The notes under the pieces: model-generated
Database searches by the model: none
Told to the model about the DNA's origin: nothing
The model's input: only the letters and a program-made list of their open reading frames with translations
In this document: one piece after another, positions 17,026 through 25,828 of the stretch
Layout: each line of letters opens with the position of its first letter
How positions within the stretch are numbered: position 1 is the stretch's first letter
From: Neobacillus mesonae
GTDB taxonomy: Bacteria > Bacillota > Bacilli > Bacillales > Cytobacillaceae
DNA: 64,000 nt
Direction: 5' to 3'
Assembly: GCF_001636315.1 (NCBI RefSeq)
Contig: NZ_KV440949.1
Span: 5,412,084 to 5,476,083 of the forward strand
Program-made: the position numbers and the translations under genes

Positions 17026-17880
17026 TTACTTATTTCCGTTGTTAAAAGGATCGTTACGTTCTAATACTAGCTCAGTCATTATTGGAAGATGATCCGATGC
17101 AAGCGTATTAATGACTCTGGCCACTTTTGTTTCTAAATTATTGGAGCTGAAAATATAATCGATTCTTTTTGTAGGATTTATTGCAGGGTACGTATTTGCT
17201 TTGTTTTCTTCAGCAAAAGTATCTTGATAATTAGAATACAACAACTTCATTTCGTTGCTTTCAGGTGTTGCGTTTAGATCACCTAAAATTACTTTTGGGC
17301 CTTCTGACCTACTCGCAATATTAATTATTTCCTCAATTTGGATTTGGCGTTCTGCTGAAGTTAAAGCTAAGTGCGTATTGTAAACATGAAAGTGGTTTCC
17401 TTTCACGTTAATAGAAGCTTCCAGTAATCCCCTCTGCTCAGTATTTCCGATTTTTGAAAGTTGGTGATTTACCGATTTTAAAATTGGATATTTACTTAAA
17501 ATCGCTGTCCCATACTGACGGCGGGGCTCCCCTGGATTTATCGGCTCCAGGTCAAGATTTGCGGCATAAGTATAGAACATTCCAAGCCGGTCTGCCAGCT
17601 TTTTTGCCTGATCTTGAAAATCACTACGGCTTGACCAGTGATTATCCACTTCCTGCAGCCCAATAATATCTGCATTTGCCTCCTCGATCATTTGAGCAAT
17701 TCGTCCTAAATCCAAAACTCCGTCTTCCCCAACACCGTGATGAATGTTATAAGACATAACCTTTACACCAACCGATTCTCCTCGTGGGAATTCCTGTTCT
17801 TCTGCAAAAGCACTGCTTCCCAACGAAGTAAGTGAGACAATCAAAAACATCACCGCCAATATAATTGGTACTTTTCTCAT
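17026..17880 (-). CDS. Secreted endonuclease/exonuclease/phosphatase-fold protein
   Basis: Member of the DNase I-like metal-dependent hydrolase superfamily, 284 aa from the ATG at 17880. A signal peptide of about 27 residues ends near SSAFAEEQ. Core motifs are SYNIHHG, LQEVDNHW, GDLNATPES and SDHLPIM, which supply the Mg-binding Glu, the catalytic Asp/Asn and the terminal Asp-His. The 30-nt upstream extension to 17910 contains the AAAGGTG ribosome site and is therefore excluded. Substrates in this family range from nucleic acids to phosphoinositides and sphingomyelin; nothing here decides. Single-gene unit. Confidence 0.85.
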   Translation of the reverse strand: MRKVPIILAVMFLIVSLTSLGSSAFAEEQEFPRGESVGVKVMSYNIHHGVGEDGVLDLGRIAQMIEEANADIIGLQEVDNHWSSRSDFQDQAKKLADRLGMFYTYAANLDLEPINPGEPRRQYGTAILSKYPILKSVNHQLSKIGNTEQRGLLEASINVKGNHFHVYNTHLALTSAERQIQIEEIINIASRSEGPKVILGDLNATPESNEMKLLYSNYQDTFAEENKANTYPAINPTKRIDYIFSSNNLETKVARVINTLASDHLPIMTELVLERNDPFNNGNK

Positions 17881-18350
17881 CTTATCCACACCTTTCTTTA
17901 ATATCAACAACTATTTTATAGGCCAACTTTATAGAATCTATTAAATTATCGTAAAAAGGATATTTGATTGTTGTTAATATTTTGTAAATTCTAATGACTT
18001 ACTAGGCATACATCCAAAACTAATGATTATGGAAAAGAAGGTGTCAAAGGATATCTAGATAACTAAAATGAAAGGAGAAAGTGACCAAAAAAGCGAATCA
18101 AATAATTATAAAGTGTTTTACAAATAAAAAAGTATTTGTGCTTAGACATTTTTTTCAAGTAGGTCTCCTGGTCTAGAAAAAAGTGATTCTATTTTCTCGC
18201 ATCCTCACCTTTTTATCTTTTATAGGAATCAAGTCAACGTCGCTTCTGATACTTTTCTACTTTTTTAAAAGTTTTAGTAGGAATACGCATATAATTGTCG
18301 AAATATTTAATCTTTAACACTATTATTTAAACGAAAGGAGAATTTTTTTA
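17881..18350. other. Divergent promoter region, no gene
   Basis: About 470 bp between the endonuclease gene and the carboxypeptidase gene. It should contain both promoters; TATAAT at about 18290 is a possible -10 for the carboxypeptidase but has only a poor -35. Short ATG-initiated frames are present without convincing ribosome sites. No repeat or RNA structure was recognised. Confidence 0.4.
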
Positions 18351-21185
18351 ATGAATCGATGGAAAGTAAGGAATTGTGCAGTCCTTTTAACTCTCTTGCT
18401 CGTGATTTCCATTGTTATGCCAGTACAAGCAGAGACGACTCAGGAGGAAATACTAAGCCATCTGCTACAGTCGTATGTTCAACCGTTAAGCAGCAACCCC
18501 AATAGTGAAGGAATGTCTGTTGGGTATGAAGTGTATTCGCTTGATGATGACAATACTCTCGCCTCTTACCATGCTGACAAAACATTTGTACCGGCATCAA
18601 TCTTTAAGCTTCTGATCACTGCTGCAGCGGTAACCAAATGGCCTAAAGATATGACCATCCCTACTAAAGTGTTTACTACTGGAAATTTAAGTAATTCCGG
18701 TGTGCTTAACGGGGATGTTATCTTAAAAGGCTACGGCGATCCGACACTAACAATTGAAAAACTAGAAACATTAGCTCATAGCCTGGCTGATCAAAATATA
18801 CATAAGGTGAATGGCAACATCATCGTAGATGAAAGTTATTTTGATGACCAGCGGTTAGGTGAAGAATGGATGTGGGATGATGAGCCTTACAGCTATACTA
18901 CGCAAATGAGCGCCCTATCCGTAAAAGAAAACACTGTGAATGTTAACGTTCGACCGGGCAAACAAATTGGCGATACTCCATCAGTTACCATTGCTCCTGC
19001 ACCTGACTATGTGACCGTTGTTAACAAGGCAAAAACGGTAGATGGAAATAAAGTATCGTTAACCATTGACCGAACCCTTGGAAAAAATGAAATCGCCATC
19101 AGCGGGACAATTGGGAAGGATTATTCAGCAATCGGCTACACCGTTACACGCACCATCCATGACCCGGCACCATTTACAGGCACTGTATTTCGGGATTTAC
19201 TCGTAAAACATGGCATTACTTTTAAAAATAATTCTGCTGTTAAAAAAGGTACAGCGGCTGATAATGCACGTTTAGCTGGATCTGTAGAATCAGCAAAATT
19301 AGATGATATTTTAACCCTGATGGTGAAAGACAGTAATAATTTTTACGCAGAAATGTTCACCAAGCTGCTTGGTGCCAAAGAAGCCGGTACGGGCTCAACA
19401 GCTGCAGGGATCGACGTGATTCATCGTTTCCTAGTAAAGGATTTAGGTCTTGAGGATGATTTTATCCAAAAGGACGGATCTGGTCTGACTCGCATGGATC
19501 ATATCTCCCCTCATGCCTATATTCAATTGCTGAACAGCATGTATAACGGGCCGGAACGAGACCGTTTTATTTCATTTCTGCCGATTGCCGGTAAAGATGG
19601 CACATTGAAAAATCGCATGAAGGGCACCGCTGCAGAAGGAAATGTAAAGGCTAAGACAGGCAGTATGAGCGGAGTCAACTCGCTTGCAGGTTATGTGACG
19701 GCGAAAAACGGAAAAACCTTTGCGTTTTCAATTTTACTCAATGGCATTTATAAAAGTGCTTTCGCAACCACTTTACAAAATCAAATCGCGATTGCATTAG
19801 CACAATATCCGGAGCTGCCAAATCCGCCGGCCAGCAATCCTGATCCGCAAAATTATCCTTTGGCTAAAGAATTTGATCCAATTTTGGATGATCCGGCATT
19901 TAAAGGGATTATCAAAGGTGCCGCGATCTATTCGACGAAGAACAAGGAAGTTCTTTATGCCCGAAATCCGCAATCCCTGCTGACGCCGGGAGCCAGTGTC
20001 AAGTTATTAACATCGGCAAGTGCCTTTGAAAATCTTGGGCAAAACTACCGCTTTAAAACAGAGCTTTATACATCTGGAACTATCACAGATGGAGTATTGA
20101 ACGGGGACATTATTGTCAAAGGATATGGTGACCCAACCATCGCATCTGACAGCAAACGGCAAGATCTAAATGGTCCTACGGTTGAAGGATTCGCAGAAGA
20201 CATAAAGAATGCGGGCATTCATCTTGTGAAAGGAAACATTATGGTCAATCATCAATTTTTCACGGAGGATGTGTATCCAGCGGGATGGACATGGGACTAT
20301 GAAAGTGAACCATTCCAGCCGCAAATTACGGCACTTTCCGTCAATCAGGGCACAGTCAGGCTCCAATACGAACCTGGAAAAATTGGTAAAAACATTTCCA
20401 TAACCGTGGAGCCCAACTTAAAGGAAATCAAAATTGTGAATACAGCCATAACCGGAGGGTCCTCAAGTGAAAATACGCTAGCATTCAAACGAGTGCGCGG
20501 TGAAAACACCATAGAAATTTCGGGAACACTGCCTGCGGGAACTGAAAAAGGCTTTAAAGATGTTTCAATCGATGCTCCTCATCTTTATACAGGTTACGTT
20601 TTAAAAAATAAGTTAAAAGAGACTGGAGTTAACGTCAGCCCTCATAGTCAAGTTGTAAGTGCGGCAATGCCTTCAAATGCCAGCCTTGTAAAAACCTATG
20701 AGTCTCCAACCTTAGCTGAAATCGTCAAGTATATGAATCACCATAATGATAATTTCACCGCAGAAATGATCATTCGAACACTTGGCGGCTTGATCCATGG
20801 TAAAGGAACATTTGATGACGGAATTGATACTGTTCATACGATGATGAACAAAGTCATTTCCACTCCATTTGACATGATGGATGGTTCTGGATGGACTAAA
20901 TATACACAAATATCAGCTGAACAAGTGGCGACTTTATTAGCAGCGCAAACTGGAAAACCAACGTTCCAAGTATTTTATGACTCTCTGAAAAATACACATG
21001 AAGACAACAGATTTATAACCGGAATGATGGAAAACCGCGAAGACATGCCAGGACTTTCAGGATACATCAAAACAAAAGATGGCGACCTGCTAGCCTTCTC
21101 CCTACTACTAAACGGCTACAGCAAAGCGGACAGCAAGCAGCTCATAAATAACTTTGCCAAGAAACTTGTTGATTTAGCTCAATAA
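18351..21185 (+). CDS. Double-domain D-Ala-D-Ala carboxypeptidase (peptidase S13/DacB) with inactive second domain
   Basis: Exported penicillin-binding protein of 944 aa, about twice the usual DacB length, made of two homologous S13 domains. The signal peptide ends near residue 27. Domain 1 (about 35-485) is intact: Ser83-x-x-Lys86 in PASIFK, Ser328-Asn-Asn330 and Lys435-Thr-Gly437. Domain 2 (about 505-944) keeps the fold markers (LNGDIIVKGYGDPT, DGSGWT) but the nucleophile is Ala548 (AxxK), the SxN motif is Asn799-Asp-Asn801 and the KTG segment is missing. Domain 1 should trim peptidoglycan stem peptides or act as an endopeptidase; domain 2 looks like a pseudoenzyme used for binding or scaffolding. 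Ribosome site AAAGGAG. Single gene closed by a strong terminator. Confidence 0.93.
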   Translation: MNRWKVRNCAVLLTLLLVISIVMPVQAETTQEEILSHLLQSYVQPLSSNPNSEGMSVGYEVYSLDDDNTLASYHADKTFVPASIFKLLITAAAVTKWPKDMTIPTKVFTTGNLSNSGVLNGDVILKGYGDPTLTIEKLETLAHSLADQNIHKVNGNIIVDESYFDDQRLGEEWMWDDEPYSYTTQMSALSVKENTVNVNVRPGKQIGDTPSVTIAPAPDYVTVVNKAKTVDGNKVSLTIDRTLGKNEIAISGTIGKDYSAIGYTVTRTIHDPAPFTGTVFRDLLVKHGITFKNNSAVKKGTAADNARLAGSVESAKLDDILTLMVKDSNNFYAEMFTKLLGAKEAGTGSTAAGIDVIHRFLVKDLGLEDDFIQKDGSGLTRMDHISPHAYIQLLNSMYNGPERDRFISFLPIAGKDGTLKNRMKGTAAEGNVKAKTGSMSGVNSLAGYVTAKNGKTFAFSILLNGIYKSAFATTLQNQIAIALAQYPELPNPPASNPDPQNYPLAKEFDPILDDPAFKGIIKGAAIYSTKNKEVLYARNPQSLLTPGASVKLLTSASAFENLGQNYRFKTELYTSGTITDGVLNGDIIVKGYGDPTIASDSKRQDLNGPTVEGFAEDIKNAGIHLVKGNIMVNHQFFTEDVYPAGWTWDYESEPFQPQITALSVNQGTVRLQYEPGKIGKNISITVEPNLKEIKIVNTAITGGSSSENTLAFKRVRGENTIEISGTLPAGTEKGFKDVSIDAPHLYTGYVLKNKLKETGVNVSPHSQVVSAAMPSNASLVKTYESPTLAEIVKYMNHHNDNFTAEMIIRTLGGLIHGKGTFDDGIDTVHTMMNKVISTPFDMMDGSGWTKYTQISAEQVATLLAAQTGKPTFQVFYDSLKNTHEDNRFITGMMENREDMPGLSGYIKTKDGDLLAFSLLLNGYSKADSKQLINNFAKKLVDLAQ

Positions 21186-21194
21186 AACATGTAG

Positions 21195-21238
21195 ACGGTT
21201 CTATTGGTTCATTCCTACTGAAGGAGCAATAGAACCGT
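21195..21238 (+). terminator. Terminator of the carboxypeptidase gene
   Basis: 12-bp stem ACGGTTCTATTG with its exact complement, 20-nt loop, then a T run; 10 bp after the stop codon. Confidence 0.88.
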
Positions 21239-21327
21239 TTTTAATCTAAATAATCTTTTTCAAATTACACAAAATCCATTTAACTTCCTAGTTTGAAATT
21301 CCTTAAAGTATAATTTAGAACCAACTA

Positions 21328-21981
21328 CTATTCCCCATAGCTTTCAATCATGTTCGCAATGTGGGTATATGCCCCACCGGCCAATAATGCAGAAGTAATT
21401 AATATGGCTTCTGATAACTCCTCATGCGTCGCTTCAAGTTTTTGCGCATTTTTCGTATGTACATCAATGCAATAAGGACATTCGGTAGCATGAGCGACTG
21501 CAACAGCGATAATTTCTTTCAATTTGGCACTTAGTTTTCCTGCTTTCATAACAACAGAGCTGAATCCTAAATACCCTTTGAAGCCTTCAGAAGCATATTT
21601 ACTTAAACGTCCTAATTTTTTTAGATTCGATCGTTTATAAAGGGTATCGTCTCCTTCAGCATCCATAGCATTTTGCATGTGTGTGCTATGGGTAACCGCT
21701 CCCCCCGCTTCAACCCCAGCTGTCACAAACGCTGCTTCTACCAATTCCTCAAGTGTAGCACCCTCCGCTTTAGCGCTGCGTGTATGGGAATTAATACAAT
21801 AAGGGCACTCCGTGACGTGCGCAATCGCTACTGCAATGATTTGTTTTTCCTTTTTTGTAAGGGCTCCTTCTTTAAATACGGCTGCGTTAAAGTCAGAGAA
21901 AGCTTGAAACTGTTCGGGAGCATATTGTTTTAACTGATTAAAATAATGGATATTTTCTTTTGGATAAAAACTGTTGTTCAA
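21328..21981 (-). CDS. Tandem AhpD-like (carboxymuconolactone decarboxylase fold) protein
   Basis: Protein of 217 aa made of two CMD/AhpD-like repeats, each with a redox-type motif: ECPYCINSHT in the first half and ECPYCIDVHT in the second (CxxC plus His). Such proteins are usually single-repeat oligomers with peroxidase or thiol-disulfide activity; a fused tandem form is less common. The in-frame ATG at 22002 has no ribosome site, whereas AAAGGAAG lies 7 nt before a TTG at 21981, so that start is chosen. Stands alone. Role in oxidative or electrophile stress is inferred from the fold. Confidence 0.85.
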   Translation of the reverse strand: MNNSFYPKENIHYFNQLKQYAPEQFQAFSDFNAAVFKEGALTKKEKQIIAVAIAHVTECPYCINSHTRSAKAEGATLEELVEAAFVTAGVEAGGAVTHSTHMQNAMDAEGDDTLYKRSNLKKLGRLSKYASEGFKGYLGFSSVVMKAGKLSAKLKEIIAVAVAHATECPYCIDVHTKNAQKLEATHEELSEAILITSALLAGGAYTHIANMIESYGE

Positions 21982-22160
21982 CTTGTAACTTCCTTTCGCC
22001 ATTTCATCATTCTATTAGCATTAATCTTTTAATGTTATTCCCAATAATTTAGTAAAAATTTATGGTCAATTTTCATATTCAAAAATCTTTTAAAAAGCGG
22101 GATCTTTTTACTAGTTCGGGCAAAATATAATAAACTTTTTATCAAAGAGGTGTATACACG

Positions 22161-22361
22161 GTGAAAAAAGAGAATGAAGCGATTGAAGCCAATCAACAAA
22201 TGGACGAAATATTTAATGACAATGATTCAAGGCATTTTCGAGGGGATTCCGAGGTAGAAACGGCAAATCATCAAATCAATGAGCAGTTTTATGAAAATAA
22301 AAAAGAAATCAATTCTCTTCCATTTCAAATAGAAAGTAACATTCCGCCGATCAAAAAATAA
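22161..22361 (+). CDS. Small hydrophilic protein of unknown function
   Basis: 66-aa, highly charged, Asn- and Glu-rich, no hydrophobic segment. It starts at a GTG with AAAGAGGTG about 8 nt upstream and is followed by a good terminator at 22435. The composition resembles small proteins made during sporulation, but no family is recognised. Confidence 0.65.
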   Translation: MKKENEAIEANQQMDEIFNDNDSRHFRGDSEVETANHQINEQFYENKKEINSLPFQIESNIPPIKK

Positions 22362-22434
22362 GAATTCTTGAATATGTTTTTTGGTCTCGGTTACTCCTTA
22401 GCTGGCAGCATGTGTTTCCGAAATTTGCGAAATG

Positions 22435-22468
22435 AAAATAATCCACCCAATCTTAGGTGGATTATTTT
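22435..22468 (+). terminator. Terminator with the AATAATCCACC stem
   Basis: Stem AAAATAATCCACC with its complement around an 8-nt loop. Almost the same stem is used at 35817-35860 and 56600-56638. Confidence 0.85.
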
Positions 22469-22640
22469 ATATCCAGTATTCTTGAACACCATCGTTCCTA
22501 TACAAATTTAATTTAGTAATCAAGACATGTGACTGGTTTAAGGGTTCTAAGGATTTCAATGATGAGGTTAGGAACTCCAATATAGCGTGATTGTAAATCT
22601 GCTTTTACTGCAGATCACACTAAAATGTACAACGAGCAGG

Positions 22641-23234
22641 TCAAGCCCCTTCTTTTGGGACGCTCTCCTTATAATGTGCCCCTCTTTGCTCAAGCAAAGA
22701 AGTAATCTGTTCAAGCTGAGCTGCGGTCCTCACGACAATGATTTCAGGCTGAAAAATGGTCCTTTTCAGTTTAAATGTTAATTTATAGGCATTGTTTACC
22801 TTTTCATCAAGACCATACAAGTGGTGCCAACGGACAATTTGTTCTGTCTCAAAATGTTTAATCTCATGAAAAAACACAAATTTACCATTAAGTATAATCC
22901 CTTTTGGTAAAATATAAAGGCTGCCTGGATGACGAACTGCATTCAGAACCAGGAAAAACAATGAAGCTAAACTTATATAGGATTCCTTCAGCCAATCGGT
23001 TGTTAAGGCTATCACCAATAAAACAATTAGCGTACAAAGGACTGCGATAGTCCCCCATTTTACATATCGGTAAGACTTTGATTTCTTGGAAATCGGCTCC
23101 ATTTCTTTCCATTCATTTGGAATAATCATCCCTGAAAAGTCTTCTTCATTTTTAGGATACAGGGCATCTTTAGAGATAGCCGCCGTCATTTTCAAATTTA
23201 CTAGATTTCGTACTAAATAAAAAATTCCAATCAT
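22641..23234 (-). CDS. Membrane protein of unknown function with PH-like C-terminal part
   Basis: About 197 aa counted from the ATG at 23234. Hydrophobic segments sit at the very N-terminus and at about 60-80 and 85-100; the C-terminal half (ILPKGIILNGKFVFFHEIKHFE) has the feel of a YcxB/PH-like domain, a guess. The ATG has no ribosome site. The frame stays open upstream for 13 more codons, all hydrophobic or small, which would complete the first membrane helix, but no ATG, GTG or TTG is present there; only an ATT lies at a sensible distance from AAAGGA. Either an ATT start or a one-base frameshift near 23275 is possible. Confidence 0.6.
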   Translation of the reverse strand: MIGIFYLVRNLVNLKMTAAISKDALYPKNEEDFSGMIIPNEWKEMEPISKKSKSYRYVKWGTIAVLCTLIVLLVIALTTDWLKESYISLASLFFLVLNAVRHPGSLYILPKGIILNGKFVFFHEIKHFETEQIVRWHHLYGLDEKVNNAYKLTFKLKRTIFQPEIIVVRTAAQLEQITSLLEQRGAHYKESVPKEGA

Positions 23235-23445
23235 AAATACCGCAGCATAAAGGATAGTAAGAAAAATGACCTGTCATTCCTTTCTAATATGTTATAAATA
23301 TTATATAAAACTAAACTAATTGATTGCAAAAAATGTCACCTTCTTTAAAATGAGGAAAATTTTATAAATTATAAATTTAAGGTTGACGATTGGCCAATAA
23401 TTAAATAGAATTTTCTTACAGTAAAGGAAAGATGAGGACAAATCG

Positions 23446-24462
23446 ATGGAAGAATCAGTTTCAAGATTATTTACGGAAGATCTTTTAAAAAAAGCTTTAT
23501 CTTTATTTGATGCATCAGAAAAAGAACCCAAAAAGCTTGGGGATTTTGAAAATTATGTGTTCGAGGTTGATCGAAATGGAACCCCTTTTGTGCTTCGATT
23601 AACCCACAGCTCCCACCGTTCAAAGGATCAAATTGAATCAGAACTGGATTGGCTGAATTTTTTGGCGAATCAAAAGGTAAACGTATGTCGTGCCCATCCA
23701 TCCATCAATGGAAAATATGTCGAGGTTTTACCTGCCGAAGACACCTTCTTCTTCGCCTGTCTGTTTAAAAAAGCAGACGGGCAAAAGGTTCAAACTGACG
23801 ATTTCAATGATGCCTTGTTTTATGAATGGGGAAAGTTAGTTGGGAAAATGAATCATGCCACTAAAACCTATCAAAAACCAGACCATATCACCAAAAGGCC
23901 TGAATGGGATGAGGATGATATACTTTTACTAGAATCATATTTACCTGCTGATGATCAAGAGCTGATTGAAAAAGGGAAAGAGTTGCTTCAACAGTTTCAG
24001 AACCTTGAAAAAGGTCCCGACTCCTATGGTTTAATCCATTCGGATATTCATTCAGGAAATTTTTTTATAGATAACAACAAAATCGAGGTATTTGATTTCG
24101 ATGATTGCTCCTATCATTGGTTTGCCAGCGATATTGCGATTCCCATTTATTATGCGGTGTGGTTCCAAACGAAATTGAAAACTAAGGAAGAACGTTCACG
24201 GTTTGCCCAAAACTTTGCATCGCATTTTTTAAAAGGATATTACGAAGAGAATGAACTTGATCCCTATTGGATTCAACAAATACCATTGTTTTTCAAGCTT
24301 CGTGACCTTACGTTATATTCTGTCTTCCATAAAAAAGAAGATTTATCAAATGCTAGTGAAAGATTGCAAAATTTAGTTAGTGAGATTAAATATCGTTTTC
24401 TATTGGATGAGGCGATTGCTGATATAAATTTCGAAATAATTATAAATGAATTGAAAAAATAG
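23446..24462 (+). CDS. Aminoglycoside phosphotransferase/choline kinase-fold protein
   Basis: 338-aa phosphotransferase-family enzyme. The kinase signature is HSDIHSGN with catalytic Asp200 and Asn205, and VFDFDD with Mg-binding Asp217. The N-lobe NYVFEVDRNGTPFVLRLT fits the nucleotide-binding sheet. Members phosphorylate small hydroxyl compounds (aminoglycosides, homoserine, sugars); chromosomal Bacillus members such as YerI-like proteins are mostly uncharacterised, and nothing points to resistance. Start preceded by GAGG at 8 nt. Lone gene convergent with the sortase gene. Confidence 0.85.
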   Translation: MEESVSRLFTEDLLKKALSLFDASEKEPKKLGDFENYVFEVDRNGTPFVLRLTHSSHRSKDQIESELDWLNFLANQKVNVCRAHPSINGKYVEVLPAEDTFFFACLFKKADGQKVQTDDFNDALFYEWGKLVGKMNHATKTYQKPDHITKRPEWDEDDILLLESYLPADDQELIEKGKELLQQFQNLEKGPDSYGLIHSDIHSGNFFIDNNKIEVFDFDDCSYHWFASDIAIPIYYAVWFQTKLKTKEERSRFAQNFASHFLKGYYEENELDPYWIQQIPLFFKLRDLTLYSVFHKKEDLSNASERLQNLVSEIKYRFLLDEAIADINFEIIINELKK

Positions 24463-24476
24463 AAGGTGATGGGACT

Positions 24477-25157
24477 TCATGAAGCGGAAGTCCCATTATA
24501 GCCCCAGTTAATATTTCCTTTCAAAACAGTCTTACCAGACTCTTCCTTATATAACAAATCTGCTTCAATAATATATCTTTTTGGAGCGTTTCCTACGTAA
24601 TTAAAAGGGTAACAAGTTGTTATGGTCAATGTAGGGGCTTCTTTTTCGACAATAACTGTTCGGTCTTGTGGATCCGTAATCCATATTTTTTTGATTTTAT
24701 AGGTGAATAAAGAGCCAGCATATTCAAGCTTTAGGATCTCATTTTCCTTTAACTCATCAAGCCGGTAAAACACGGTATCACGATGACCGCTTAGGACTGT
24801 ATGCCCGCCGCCATTTGGAGTTGTAGTGAATGGACTTATATACATACCGACACCTTTTTTTAAGACCTTTTGATCAGCTCCCCAGTAGACGGAAAACTTT
24901 TGTCCAACGGTTGGAACCACTAACATCGCTACTTTTTCCCCCTGAATATGATGAACCTGCGAGCTCGGCTTTTGCTCTATGATATTGGATTCAGGGAACT
25001 TGGCCTGAACTTGTTCATCTCCTTCTTTATACTGCTTTATCTCGTCTTTTGTCATTTCTTTTGCCGCAGACCGGCCGACCCGCCACTCGAGATAGTTGAA
25101 GCTCCCAATTATAACACCTGCTAATATGAAACAAATCCCAATCCATCGGTTTACCAC
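24477..25157 (-). CDS. Class D-type sortase
   Basis: Membrane-anchored cysteine transpeptidase that attaches surface proteins to the cell wall; 226 aa. One N-terminal transmembrane segment is followed by the sortase barrel with catalytic His in LSGHRD, Cys in TITTCYPF and Arg in APKRYI. The preferred start is a GTG at 25157, 6 nt after GAGGTG; an ATG two codons upstream abuts the ribosome site, and the frame opens at 25175. The likely substrate is encoded divergently at 25308 and ends in MPETA, close to the LPNTA-type signal recognised by class D enzymes. Confidence 0.9.
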   Translation of the reverse strand: MVNRWIGICFILAGVIIGSFNYLEWRVGRSAAKEMTKDEIKQYKEGDEQVQAKFPESNIIEQKPSSQVHHIQGEKVAMLVVPTVGQKFSVYWGADQKVLKKGVGMYISPFTTTPNGGGHTVLSGHRDTVFYRLDELKENEILKLEYAGSLFTYKIKKIWITDPQDRTVIVEKEAPTLTITTCYPFNYVGNAPKRYIIEADLLYKEESGKTVLKGNINWGYNGTSAS

Positions 25158-25307
25158 AAACATCACCTCAAGCATTATACAATCCTATTATCTCATTCCA
25201 ATTTATGAATATTCCCCCTATCAAAACAATTTTTGGAATAAAAATAGAAGAAATGGAGGAAAGTAATCATTGAAGATGGAGTAAGAACTACATAGGAGGA
25301 TAACGAA

Positions 25308-25718
25308 ATGAAAAAAGCGTTACTTTCATTATTAATGACTAGTTTTGTCTTTGTATTTGGATTACAAAATGTAAGTGCCCAAGGTGATAAGAATTGTCCT
25401 GATTTTTCTACATGGAATGAAGCACAGACGTATTTCGAACAAAAAGGTGGAAGTCCAACTAATAATGTAGATGATTTGGATCGGGATGGAGACGGATTAG
25501 CTTGTGAAGATCTAACTGGTGCACCAGATAAAACAACTTGGAATTGGGCCACAGATCGTTTATTACCAGCAACTGATGGAGGAACTGTTGGCGATGGTGA
25601 AAATGCAGGCGGACAAATGCCAGAAACCGCTACCAACAATGTAAATGGCATTATTGCTGGAGTTATGATTATGGCGGCAGGCTTTTTATTCTTTATTCGT
25701 AAAAGGAAAGCGAATTAA
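25308..25718 (+). CDS. Sortase-anchored surface protein with Excalibur calcium-binding domain
   Basis: 136-aa exported protein: signal peptide to about residue 24 (NVSA-QG), then an Excalibur module with DLDRDGDGLACE, the DxDxDGxxCE calcium loop, and a second Cys in KNCPDF that may form a disulfide. The C-terminus is a cell-wall sorting signal: MPETA, a hydrophobic stretch, then RKRKAN. Lies divergently next to the class D sortase, a natural enzyme-substrate pair. Strong AGGAGG ribosome site. Function at the surface is unknown. Confidence 0.88.
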   Translation: MKKALLSLLMTSFVFVFGLQNVSAQGDKNCPDFSTWNEAQTYFEQKGGSPTNNVDDLDRDGDGLACEDLTGAPDKTTWNWATDRLLPATDGGTVGDGENAGGQMPETATNNVNGIIAGVMIMAAGFLFFIRKRKAN

Positions 25719-25746
25719 CAACTAATAAAGATGCTTACTCCATCAA

Positions 25747-25775
25747 AAAGGACAGGTTATACGGACCTGTCCTTT
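25747..25775 (+). terminator. Terminator of the Excalibur gene
   Basis: 11-bp stem AAAGGACAGGT / ACCTGTCCTTT with a 7-nt loop, 28 bp after the stop. Confidence 0.85.
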
Positions 25776-25828
25776 CCAATTACATAAAATTACAGCTGGA
25801 AAAATGCTTAGCCTTCTTACATTGAATT

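Noticed and set aside
25193-25651. 152-codon minus-strand ORF opposite the Excalibur gene
   Set aside because: It is antisense to a gene with signal peptide, domain and sorting signal, and has no ribosome site; codon pattern is that of a shadow.
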